DNA from: JACPAU01 sp050732195
GTDB lineage: Bacteria > Methylomirabilota > Methylomirabilia > Methylomirabilales > JACPAU01
Assembly (NCBI GenBank): GCA_050732195.1
Contig: JBOHQK010000069.1
Location: 1 to 6,192, forward strand
Length of the DNA stretch: 6,192 bases
Reading direction: 5' to 3'
A model generated the notes under the pieces. That model did no database searches, was not told the DNA's origin, and saw nothing but the letters and a program-made list of their open reading frames with translations. Shown here one piece after another: positions 1 to 5,823 of the stretch; position 1 is the first letter of the stretch; every line of letters begins with the position of its first letter. The position numbers and the translations under genes are program-made.

Positions 1-237
1 GCCCTCGACATGGCAGGGAACGTCTGGGAATGGACTGCCGACTGGTACCGGGCCGACTACTTCGCCGTGGCTCCCGCTCGGAACCCGCCCGGACCGCCGG
101 CGGGCAAAGCCCGGGTCGTCCGGGGGGGTTCCTGGGGAGGGCCCCCGGAGTGGAGCAACGTGACGAACCGCTACGACCGCCTCCCCGACTACCGGAATAA
201 CAAGATCGGCTTCCGCTGCGCGCGCGACGTCCGCTGA
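1..237 (+). CDS. SUMF1/FGE-sulfatase-fold domain protein, C-terminal fragment
   Basis: The reading frame is open from base 1 and ends at TGA 235-237, so only the last 78 residues are present and the start lies upstream. The segment beginning LDMAGNVWEW, followed by RGGSW and the terminal NNKIGFRCARD, is the C-terminal signature of the FGE-sulfatase (SUMF1) fold. The family includes formylglycine-generating enzyme, which oxidises a sulfatase cysteine, and many relatives with other or unknown roles. True FGE has two catalytic cysteines shortly after the GGS motif; here that stretch reads GGSWGGPPEWSN and has no cysteine. The only Cys is in the late GFRC motif. I therefore infer it is not a classical sulfatase-activating enzyme, but a SUMF1-like domain of unknown substrate that could be part of a larger protein. 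It converges on the DUF4382 gene with a 13-bp gap, and I see no intrinsic terminator there. Confidence 0.85.
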   Translation, partial: ALDMAGNVWEWTADWYRADYFAVAPARNPPGPPAGKARVVRGGSWGGPPEWSNVTNRYDRLPDYRNNKIGFRCARDVR

Positions 238-250
238 GTCCGACCGCCCC

Positions 251-805
251 CTAGTGGCGCACGGTGGCCCGCCGGAGGGTGACCCCGTAGCGCTTCCCCG
301 GGTGGTCCGTGAGGTCGTGCACCACGAGGTCCAGGGTGAGGACCGTCATCCGGCCGGCCCGGATCCGGATCGCCACGGCCGCGGTTCCGCGCGACGGAAC
401 CGTCACCGCTACCTCTTCCCCGATCTTCAGGGTGCCGCGGCCCCGGTCCATCTCGAGGCGGGCGGCGTCGTAGGGACCCGGCGGCACGGGGGCCTCCAGC
501 AGCAGCACGGGCTCCCGCGTCGCCTCCACGAGGTCCACGACCGGGGCGGGGACCAGGAGGCGGAGCCAGCCCTCCCGGCGGGGCTGGCCGGCCGGGTGGA
601 TCGCGACGGCGGCGATGGTGACCGGGAGCGAGGCGAAGTCCCCAATCGCCTCCCGGTGGTCGGTGATCCAGACCTGGAGGCGCCCTCCCTCCTGGCCGCT
701 GGCGGCCGCGGCGAGGAGAGCGGCGGTGGTAGCGGCCGCCAGGACCAGCAGGGGAGCGGCCACACGACCCGCCCACCGCCCCAGGCGCTCCCTGCCCGAC
801 CCCAT
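251..805 (-). CDS. exported DUF4382 domain protein
   Basis: This encodes 184 residues from ATG 805-803 to TAG 253-251. That start is chosen because GGAGGAG lies 6 nt upstream and because the protein then opens with a classic signal peptide: basic MGSGRERLGRWAGR, an Ala/Leu-rich core at residues 15-35, and a likely signal peptidase I site after ASG (residue 37). No lipobox cysteine is seen. The mature part from about residue 42 has the DUF4382 pattern: LQVWITDH near the start, V-rich strands with AVAIHPAG, a VDLVEA strand, PPGPYDAARLEM in the middle and a late LTLDLVVHDL strand. DUF4382 proteins are exported, mostly beta-strand and of unknown function, so I infer only an envelope or secreted location. 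The frame is open further upstream to an in-frame ATG at 901, but that extension is Arg/Gly-rich and would bury the signal peptide. The gene is divergent from the radical SAM gene. Confidence 0.75.
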   Translation of the reverse strand: MGSGRERLGRWAGRVAAPLLVLAAATTAALLAAAASGQEGGRLQVWITDHREAIGDFASLPVTIAAVAIHPAGQPRREGWLRLLVPAPVVDLVEATREPVLLLEAPVPPGPYDAARLEMDRGRGTLKIGEEVAVTVPSRGTAAVAIRIRAGRMTVLTLDLVVHDLTDHPGKRYGVTLRRATVRH

Positions 806-811
806 CCGCCT

Positions 812-818
812 CTCCTCC
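812..818 (-). promoter_or_regulatory. ribosome binding site of the DUF4382 gene
   Basis: The minus strand reads GGAGGAG at 818-812, 6 nt before ATG 805-803. It decides the start in favour of the 184-residue form with an intact signal peptide over the in-frame ATG at 901. Confidence 0.75.
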
Positions 819-820
819 CC

Positions 821-894
821 CCGGCCAATCGGGCCCCTGCAGCGCCCGCCCGCCGCTTCCGTCAACCGGTCAAGTCCCCGCTTTACTTGGCCGG
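821..894. repeat. 8-bp inverted repeat in the divergent intergenic region
   Basis: CCGGCCAA at 821-828 is the exact reverse complement of TTGGCCGG at 887-894. The right copy overlaps the proposed + strand -35 and spacer; the left copy sits just upstream of the minus-strand ribosome binding site. It could be a shared operator for the divergent pair, but an 8-bp match of such GC-rich letters can arise by chance here. Confidence 0.25.
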
Positions 895-911
895 CTCGCA
901 TACTCTACACT
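882..911 (+). promoter_or_regulatory. candidate sigma-70 promoter for the radical SAM gene
   Basis: TTTACT (882-887, 4/6 match to TTGACA) and TACACT (906-911, 4/6 match to TATAAT) are separated by 18 bp. They lie in the only locally AT-richer patch of the intergenic region. Transcription would start near 918 and give an untranslated leader of about 50 nt. It probably drives radical SAM and rng together, because no comparable promoter is visible between those genes. Confidence 0.45.
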
Positions 912-969
912 AGAAGGTGCTCGGGTGGGCAAGGTCCCCCTCCCCTCGCGTCTTTCCCAGGAGACCTCT

Positions 970-3690
970 ATGGCGTGTGCGGTGACCGACCGGGTTCGGG
1001 AACGGATCCTCCGGGAAGTGGTCCCCTTCGTCGAGAAGCCCTCCCGCTACATCGGGCGGGAGTTCCTCACGGTCCACAAGGACCCCGAGGCGGCGGCCGT
1101 CCGGGTGGCACTCGCCTTCCCGGATGTCTACGAGATCGGGATGTCCCACCTGGGCCTGAAGATCCTCTACCAGCTTCTGAACCGGCGGCCGGAGGTGGTG
1201 GCGGAGCGCGTCTACTGCCCCTGGCTCGACTTCGAGGCGCTGGCGCGCCGGCGGGGGATCCCGCTGGCCAGCATCGAGTCCGGGCTGCCGCTTCGCGCGT
1301 TCGACCTCGTGGGGTTCACCCTCCAGTACGAGCTCTCCTACGCCACGATCCTCCGCATGCTGGGGCTGGGGGGCATTCCGCTGCGCAGCGCCGACCGGGG
1401 GGAGGGGGATCCGTTTGTGGTGGCCGGGGGTCCCTGCGCCTACAGCCCGGAGCCGATCGCCGAATTCATCGACTGCTTCGTCCTCGGGGATGGGGAGGAG
1501 GCCATCCACGATCTGGTGAACACGTTCCTGGCCTGGCGGCGGGCGGGCGGGCGCCGGGAGGAGCTCCTCCAAGCCTGGGGGGCCCTTCCCGGGATGTACG
1601 TCCCCGCCTGCTTTACGCCCGGTCAGGTCATCGAGAAGCGGACCGTGACCCGCCTGGACACCATTGACTACGCCCAGATCCCGGTTCCCTTCATGGAGAT
1701 CGTCCACGACCGGGTGAACATCGAGGTGATGCGGGGTTGCACGGTGGGGTGCCGGTTCTGCCAGGCCGGGATGGTCTACCGGCCGCTCCGGGAGCTGCCG
1801 GCCGACGAGATCCGGGAGATGACGCAGAGAGCGCTGGCCGCGACCGGGTACGAGGAGGCCTCCCTGAACTCCCTCAGCATCGCTGACCTCTCCTGCCTGT
1901 CGGGCCTCATCCCGAAGCTGATGGACGACTTCCAGGGGGACCGCATCGGCCTCTCCCTTCCCTCCCTCCGGGTCAAGGGGCTGAAGCCGGAGCTGGCCGG
2001 TGAGCTCCTCCGGGTGAAGCGGACCGGCTTCACCATCGCCCCCGAAGCCGGGAGCCAGCGCCTCCGGGAGGTCATCAACAAGGGGATCGTGGACGAGGAG
2101 GAGGTCTTCCGCGCCGTGACGGCGGCGGCCGAGGCTGGCTGGACCGGCCTGAAGATGTACTTCATGTGCGGGCTGCCCACCGAGACCCACGCCGACCTGG
2201 AGGCGCTCGTCCGTCTGTCGGTGGAGGCGCAGCGGCTCGGCCGGAAGAGGGGGCCGCGGGGCTTCGGCCTCACCGTGAGCGTCTCCTCCTTCGTCCCCAA
2301 GCCCCACACCCCGTTCCAGTGGTCCGGCCAGGACCGGATGGAGGTCCTGCGGGAGAAGCAGCAGTTCCTGAAGGCCCGCCTCCGGGAGGCGGGGGTCAAG
2401 TTCAAGTGGCACGACGTGAAGTCCTCCTTCCTGGAGGCGGTCTTCTCCCGGGGGGGCCGGGAGACGGGGCCGGTCATCGCCGAGGCAGAGCGGCGGGGCG
2501 CCCGCCTGGACGGCTGGTCGGAGCACCTGGACTTCGACCGGTGGATGGCCGCCTTCGAGGCCTGCGGGGTGGACCCCTTCCCCATCGCCCATCGGAACAT
2601 CGGCCCCGACGAGCCGCTCCCCTGGGATCACATCTCCTGCGGGGTGAGCAAGAAATTCCTGCAGCGGGAGTGGCGGAAGGCCCTGCGGGCCGCCACGACC
2701 CCCGACTGCCACGTCGCCCCGTGCCAGGCCTGCGGGGCGGTCTGCATCCCCTCCTGGCAGGAGTGGCACGACCACGCGGAGGCGGAGCGGCTGGAGGCGA
2801 GGCGGAAGGAGGCGGCGCACGGGCTGGCGAGCGCAGGCGGCGGCAACGGGAAGCTCCTGCCGCTCTTGGTACCGCCCGCGACGCCCGGGGGCGGCGGCGC
2901 GCCTCTGGCCCGTGTGGAGGCGGCGGTGGCGGCTCCCCCGGTGCCGCAAGCCGTGACGCCTCGCCCGGCGGAGGCCCCTCCCTCCGTGGCCGCGGTCCAG
3001 CGGATCCGCTTCGCCTTCCGGAAGCGGGGGGAGCTCCGGTTCCTGTCGCACCTGGAGGTCTTCCGGACGCTCACCCGGGCCATCCGCCGGGCCGGCTACC
3101 TCCTGGCCTACACGCAGGGGTACAACCCGCAGCCCCGCCTCGCCGTGGCCATGGGCCTCCCGGTGGGCGTGGAGGGGGAGGCGGAGCTGGCGGACGTGGA
3201 GTTGCGGGAGCGGGCGGCGGTGGAAGACTTCGCGGTCCGGGTGAACGCCACGCTGCCCTTCGAGCTGCACCTCACGGGCGCCTGGGAGGTTTCGCTGGCG
3301 GCCCCCTCCCTCACCTCCCAGGTTCTGACGGCCCGGTACCGGGCTACCCTGTCCCCCTCCGTGGCGGGCGCCGTGGAGGATCCGGCGGCGGCCTGCGCCG
3401 CCTTCCTGGCCCGCCAGACGATCCCCGTGGACGGCTTCCGCAAGGGGGAAACCATCACCGTGAACGCCCGCCCGGCCCTTGAGGCCTTCGGCCCCGACGG
3501 GCCCGGTGCCTTCCTGCTCCTCCTCAAGGCCGGGGCCGGGATCCGGCCCCGGGAGGTGCTGCGGGCCTTCCTGGCCCCGTACCTCTCTGCCGAGGCGCTG
3601 GCCGGCCTGGACGGGCACCTCACCATCACCCGCACGGGCCTCGGGCTCACGGCGGCCGTTTCGCCGACGCCGGCCCCGGCCCCCGTCTAG
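970..3690 (+). CDS. fused B12-binding-like radical SAM protein (TIGR03960) with C-terminal DUF2344 (TIGR03936) domain
   Basis: This is a 906-residue protein. ATG 970 is chosen over in-frame GTG 925 because AGGAGA (959-964) precedes it at proper spacing. Residues ~30-200 form the N-terminal B12-binding-like domain (YEIGMSHLGLKILY; later VLGDGEEAI). The radical SAM core carries CxxxCxxC at Cys257, Cys261 and Cys264 (RGCTVGCRFC) for a 4Fe-4S cluster, then PEAGS (358-362) and FMCGLPTE (398-405). A second cysteine group follows at Cys580, 585, 588 and 592, within TPDCHVAPCQACGAVC, which may bind an extra Fe-S cluster or zinc. An Ala/Pro/Gly-rich linker (~600-675) leads to the DUF2344 domain from about residue 677 (FLSHLEVFRTLTRAIRRAGY; YTQGYNPQPRLA). 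In many bacteria the two parts are adjacent separate genes, so fusion is a known arrangement. The substrate is unknown; the next genes, rng, rplU and rpmA, suggest a role in RNA or ribosome maturation (inference). Confidence 0.93.
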   Translation: MACAVTDRVRERILREVVPFVEKPSRYIGREFLTVHKDPEAAAVRVALAFPDVYEIGMSHLGLKILYQLLNRRPEVVAERVYCPWLDFEALARRRGIPLASIESGLPLRAFDLVGFTLQYELSYATILRMLGLGGIPLRSADRGEGDPFVVAGGPCAYSPEPIAEFIDCFVLGDGEEAIHDLVNTFLAWRRAGGRREELLQAWGALPGMYVPACFTPGQVIEKRTVTRLDTIDYAQIPVPFMEIVHDRVNIEVMRGCTVGCRFCQAGMVYRPLRELPADEIREMTQRALAATGYEEASLNSLSIADLSCLSGLIPKLMDDFQGDRIGLSLPSLRVKGLKPELAGELLRVKRTGFTIAPEAGSQRLREVINKGIVDEEEVFRAVTAAAEAGWTGLKMYFMCGLPTETHADLEALVRLSVEAQRLGRKRGPRGFGLTVSVSSFVPKPHTPFQWSGQDRMEVLREKQQFLKARLREAGVKFKWHDVKSSFLEAVFSRGGRETGPVIAEAERRGARLDGWSEHLDFDRWMAAFEACGVDPFPIAHRNIGPDEPLPWDHISCGVSKKFLQREWRKALRAATTPDCHVAPCQACGAVCIPSWQEWHDHAEAERLEARRKEAAHGLASAGGGNGKLLPLLVPPATPGGGGAPLARVEAAVAAPPVPQAVTPRPAEAPPSVAAVQRIRFAFRKRGELRFLSHLEVFRTLTRAIRRAGYLLAYTQGYNPQPRLAVAMGLPVGVEGEAELADVELRERAAVEDFAVRVNATLPFELHLTGAWEVSLAAPSLTSQVLTARYRATLSPSVAGAVEDPAAACAAFLARQTIPVDGFRKGETITVNARPALEAFGPDGPGAFLLLLKAGAGIRPREVLRAFLAPYLSAEALAGLDGHLTITRTGLGLTAAVSPTPAPAPV

Positions 3691-3720
3691 GGCACGCACC
3701 CCGATGCGGTGGCGTGCCCT
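3689..3720 (+). promoter_or_regulatory. stable stem-loop at the radical SAM stop codon, upstream of rng
   Basis: AGGGCACGC (3689-3697) pairs perfectly with GCGTGCCCT (3712-3720). Three more pairs, ACC 3698-3700 with GGT 3708-3710, form past a single bulged G3711, leaving a 7-nt loop. The stem starts inside the TAG stop (3688-3690) and ends 21 nt before the rng ATG. No T-tract follows, so it is not a standard intrinsic terminator. It may be an mRNA processing or stability element, or a control site for rng. Confidence 0.6.
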
Positions 3721-3741
3721 CCCGCGAGGTCACAGGTCCCC

Positions 3742-5283
3742 ATGAAGCGCGAGATTATCGTCAACGCCTCGATGACCCAGACCCGGGTGGCCATCCTGGA
3801 GGACGGCCACCTGGTCGAGCTGATGATTGACGACGTGAAGGCCCGGAGCATCGCCGGGAACATCTACAAGGGACGGGTCCTGAAGATCCTCCCCGGGATG
3901 CAGGCGGCCTTCGTGGACATCGGCCTGAACAAGGACGCCTTCCTGTACGTCCGGGACATTTTCGAAGACGTGGAGGAGTACGAGCAGCTCCTCAGCCTGG
4001 GGGAGACGGATGGGGGAGGCCCGACTGACTCGGCGGAGGACCTGCGGCCCGCCCCCCCGCCTCCCGGGAAGCGGCGCTCCCACCCCTCCATCGAGGAGCT
4101 CATCCAGGAGGGGCAGGAGATCCTGGTCCAGGTCGCCCGCGAGCCGCTGGGGACCAAGGGTGCCCGCATCACGTCCCACATCACCCTCCCCGGCCGCTTC
4201 CTGGTCTACATGCCGATGGAGAGCCACATCGGCGTCTCCCGGAAGATCGAGAACGAGGGGGAGCGGCAGCGGCTCAAGCACATCGTGGAGGAGCTCAACC
4301 AGAAGAACGAGGGGGTCATCGTCCGGACGGCGGGGGTGGGGAAGAGCCGGGCCGAGCTGCAGGGGGACCTGGAGTTCCTCCGCTCCCTGTGGCAGAAGAT
4401 CCGGGAGAAGGCGGAGGGGGTGAAGGGGCCTGCCCTGGTCCAGAAGGACCTGGACCTGGTCTTCCGCCTCTTCCGGGACCTCTTCACCCGGGACGTGGCC
4501 CGGCTGGTCGTGGACTCTCCCTCGGAGTACGAGCGGTGCCTGGAGTTCACCGAGTCCCTCTTCCCGGACCTGCGGTCCCTCCTGTACCTCTACACGGAGG
4601 ACGACCCGATCCTCAAATCCTTCGGCATCGAGAAGGAGATCGAGAAGGCCCTACGGCCGAAGGTGTGGCTCAAGTCGGGGGGCTACATCGTCATCGAGGA
4701 GACCGAGGCGCTGGTCTCCATCGACGTGAACACGGGCAAGTACGTGGGGAAGCACGACTTCGAGGAGACGGTCTTCCGGACCAACCTGGAGGCCGCCCGG
4801 GAAATCGCCCGCCAGGTCCGGCTGCGGGACCTGGGGGGGATCATTATTATTGATTTTATTGACATGGCGCGCCAGGAGCACCGGGACAAGGTGGTCATCG
4901 AGCTGAAGGAAGGCCTGAAGCCGGACCGCTCCCCCACCAATGTCTCGCTCCTCTCCGACCTGGGACTGGTGGAGATGACCCGCAAGCGGGTGAAGCAGGG
5001 CCTCATCCGCTCCATCAGCCAGGCCTGCCCGATCTGCGGTGGCACCGGGGCGGTCCGGGCCCTCCCCTCCATCGCCCACCAGATCCTGCGGGAGGTGGAG
5101 TGGGAGCTGTACCGGCGGAAGCCGTCTCAGGTCCGGATCCGCGCTCACCCCGACGTCACCGCCTGGCTCAAAGCGGAAGAGGCGGAGGTCATCGAGGCCC
5201 TGCAGCAGCAGTACGGGGGGGAGATCACCCTGGCGGCGGAGGAGGCCTGGCCGCCGGCCAAGTACCAGCTCCAGGAGGTGTAG
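3742..5283 (+). CDS. rng: ribonuclease E/G family endoribonuclease (RNase G type)
   Basis: This 513-residue protein is close to E. coli RNase G (489) and lacks the long C-terminal scaffold of RNase E. The family cuts AU-rich single-stranded RNA in rRNA maturation and mRNA decay. ATG 3742 gives the family N-terminus MKREIIVNAS; a weak AGG at 3734-3736 precedes it. An S1 domain starts at residue 39 (GNIYKGRVL...AAFVDIG) and holds a Pro/Gly-rich loop at ~84-115. The 5'-monophosphate sensor motif VRTAGVGKS is intact, with Arg195 and Thr196 matching RNase E R169/T170. Magnesium-binding Asp328 (SIDVNTGK) and Asp371 (IIDFIDM) are 43 residues apart, as are D303 and D346 in RNase E. The zinc-link CPICGGTG has Cys429 and Cys432. 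It lies 51 bp after the radical SAM gene, probably co-transcribed. Codons 367-372 are oddly AT-rich. Confidence 0.95.
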   Translation: MKREIIVNASMTQTRVAILEDGHLVELMIDDVKARSIAGNIYKGRVLKILPGMQAAFVDIGLNKDAFLYVRDIFEDVEEYEQLLSLGETDGGGPTDSAEDLRPAPPPPGKRRSHPSIEELIQEGQEILVQVAREPLGTKGARITSHITLPGRFLVYMPMESHIGVSRKIENEGERQRLKHIVEELNQKNEGVIVRTAGVGKSRAELQGDLEFLRSLWQKIREKAEGVKGPALVQKDLDLVFRLFRDLFTRDVARLVVDSPSEYERCLEFTESLFPDLRSLLYLYTEDDPILKSFGIEKEIEKALRPKVWLKSGGYIVIEETEALVSIDVNTGKYVGKHDFEETVFRTNLEAAREIARQVRLRDLGGIIIIDFIDMARQEHRDKVVIELKEGLKPDRSPTNVSLLSDLGLVEMTRKRVKQGLIRSISQACPICGGTGAVRALPSIAHQILREVEWELYRRKPSQVRIRAHPDVTAWLKAEEAEVIEALQQQYGGEITLAAEEAWPPAKYQLQEV

Positions 5284-5332
5284 GGCAGGGCCATGCGGGT
5301 CCGGGTGGTGAGCGCCGATCCGGCCCTGGCCC
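5283..5332 (+). other. stem-loop at the rng stop codon
   Basis: GGGCAGGGCC (5283-5292) pairs with GGCCCTG plus CCC (5322-5328, 5330-5332), giving 10 bp with one bulged G5329 and a 29-nt loop. It begins on the last base of the rng stop and ends 16 bp before the rplU -35 box. No U-tract follows. It could protect the 3' end of the upstream transcript or separate the two transcription units. The large loop lowers confidence. Confidence 0.4.
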
Positions 5333-5348
5333 GCCAAGCGCCCCGTCC

Positions 5349-5378
5349 TTGACACCGGGCGCCGGGCCCTGCTATAAG
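5349..5378 (+). promoter_or_regulatory. strong sigma-70-type promoter for rplU-rpmA
   Basis: TTGACA (5349-5354, perfect -35) and TATAAG (5373-5378, 5/6 match to TATAAT) are separated by 18 bp. This is the best promoter in the window and stands out against the GC-rich background. The expected transcription start is near 5385, leaving about 91 nt of leader before rplU. It shows that the ribosomal protein genes can be transcribed independently of rng, as expected for highly expressed L21/L27. Confidence 0.85.
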
Positions 5379-5384
5379 GATACG

Positions 5385-5475
5385 CTTTCGCCGCGTGGAG
5401 GCCCTGGCCTCCGCGCGCTGGTTTTAGGCGCCCCGCCGGGTGACCGGCCCTCGGGGCCACGCGGAGGATGAGGCG
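5385..5475 (+). promoter_or_regulatory. structured rplU leader with mutually exclusive stems
   Basis: Hairpin 1 pairs 5392-5402 with 5407-5417: 11 bp including one U-G pair, with a CCUG loop. UUUU follows at 5422-5425, offset by 4 nt, so it is at best a weak terminator. Hairpin 2 pairs GCCCCG (5430-5435) with CGGGGC (5452-5457) and encloses CCGG-GUGA-CCGG (5436-5447), a stem capped by a GNRA tetraloop. The 3' arm of hairpin 1, CCTCCGCG (5408-5415), is also perfectly complementary to CGCGGAGG (5460-5467), which contains the rplU Shine-Dalgarno. Hairpin 1 and SD sequestration therefore exclude each other, while hairpin 2 fits in both states. Leaders upstream of rplU are known regulatory RNAs in other bacteria (for example the Firmicute L21 leader), so autogenous control by L21 is plausible but inferred. 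Confidence 0.6.
5463..5467 (+). promoter_or_regulatory. Shine-Dalgarno of rplU, deciding a GTG start
   Basis: GGAGG lies 8 nt before GTG 5476. It supports the canonical L21 N-terminus MYAVLETGG over the in-frame GTG at 5440, which would translate the leader hairpin. The same bases pair with 5408-5412 in the alternative leader fold. Confidence 0.85.
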
Positions 5476-5790
5476 GTGTACGCGGTGCTGGAGACGGGCG
5501 GGAAGCAGTACCGGGTCAGCCCCGGGGATGTCGTGAAGGTCGAGCGCCTCGGGGGCGAGGCGGGCAGCCCCGTCCGCTTTGACCGGGTTCTCCTGGTGGC
5601 CGAGGGGGATCGGGTGACGGTGGGGACCCCCACCGTGGCGGGCGCCTCCGTCGCGGGGGAGGTCATGAGGCAGGGCCGCGCGCGGAAGATCATCGTGTTC
5701 AAGTTCAAGCGCCGGAAGAAGTACCGCCGGACCCAGGGGCACCGGCAGGCCCAGACGACCGTCCGGATCACCGAGATCAACGGGGGGTAA
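5476..5790 (+). CDS. rplU: 50S ribosomal protein L21
   Basis: This encodes 104 residues (E. coli L21 has 103). L21 is an early-assembling 23S rRNA-binding protein of the large subunit. The N-terminus MYAVLETGGKQYRVSPGD is diagnostic, and the basic C-terminal signature KFKRRKKYRRTQGHRQAQT contains the L21 GHRQ motif. Translation starts at GTG 5476, backed by GGAGG 8 nt upstream, and ends at TAA 5788-5790. A frame extension to GTG 5440 adds 12 residues not found in L21 and has no matching ribosome binding site. Its own promoter (5349-5378) and structured leader precede it, and rpmA follows 33 bp downstream, probably on the same transcript. Confidence 0.98.
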   Translation: MYAVLETGGKQYRVSPGDVVKVERLGGEAGSPVRFDRVLLVAEGDRVTVGTPTVAGASVAGEVMRQGRARKIIVFKFKRRKKYRRTQGHRQAQTTVRITEINGG

Positions 5791-5791
5791 C

Positions 5792-5810
5792 GGTCGGGCC
5801 TGCCCCGACC
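5792..5810 (+). other. intergenic stem-loop between rplU and rpmA
   Basis: GGTCGGG (5792-5798) and CCCGACC (5804-5810) form a perfect 7-bp stem with the 5-nt loop CCTGC. It starts 1 nt after the rplU stop and ends 2 nt before the rpmA Shine-Dalgarno (GGAGG, 5813-5817). With no T-tract it is not an intrinsic terminator. It fills nearly all of the 33-bp gap and may tune mRNA stability or the L21:L27 ratio (inference). Confidence 0.55.
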
Positions 5811-5823
5811 CCGGAGGGATGCC

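Noticed and set aside
238..250. Bidirectional terminator between the convergent genes
   Set aside because: The 13-bp gap and its flanks show no clear stem with a T-tract on either strand.
925..969. Upstream GTG start of the radical SAM protein at 925
   Set aside because: It lies within about 7 nt of the inferred transcription start and has no good ribosome binding site, whereas ATG 970 has AGGAGA at correct distance.
2166..3482. A 438-codon + strand frame inside the radical SAM gene
   Set aside because: It is a shifted register of the real coding sequence, with low-complexity Gly/Arg/Pro translation.
910..3699. A 929-codon open frame on the minus strand covering the whole radical SAM gene
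   Set aside because: It is antisense to a confidently identified gene. High GC third positions suppress stops in this register, and the translation is His/Arg/Gly/Pro-rich with no recognisable domain.
3709..3741. Upstream GTG start of rng at 3709
   Set aside because: It sits in the stem-loop and adds 11 residues before the conserved MKREIIVNAS start of the family.
5293..5352. A 19-codon frame (MRVRVVSADPALARQ...) after rng
   Set aside because: It is short, has only a weak ribosome binding site, lies in the hairpin loop and ends within the -35 box of the rplU promoter. It faintly resembles the start of a response-regulator receiver, but nothing supports expression; at most a gene remnant.
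5440..5475. Upstream GTG start of rplU at 5440
   Set aside because: It would place translation inside leader hairpin 2 and add residues absent from L21; GTG 5476 has a proper SD.
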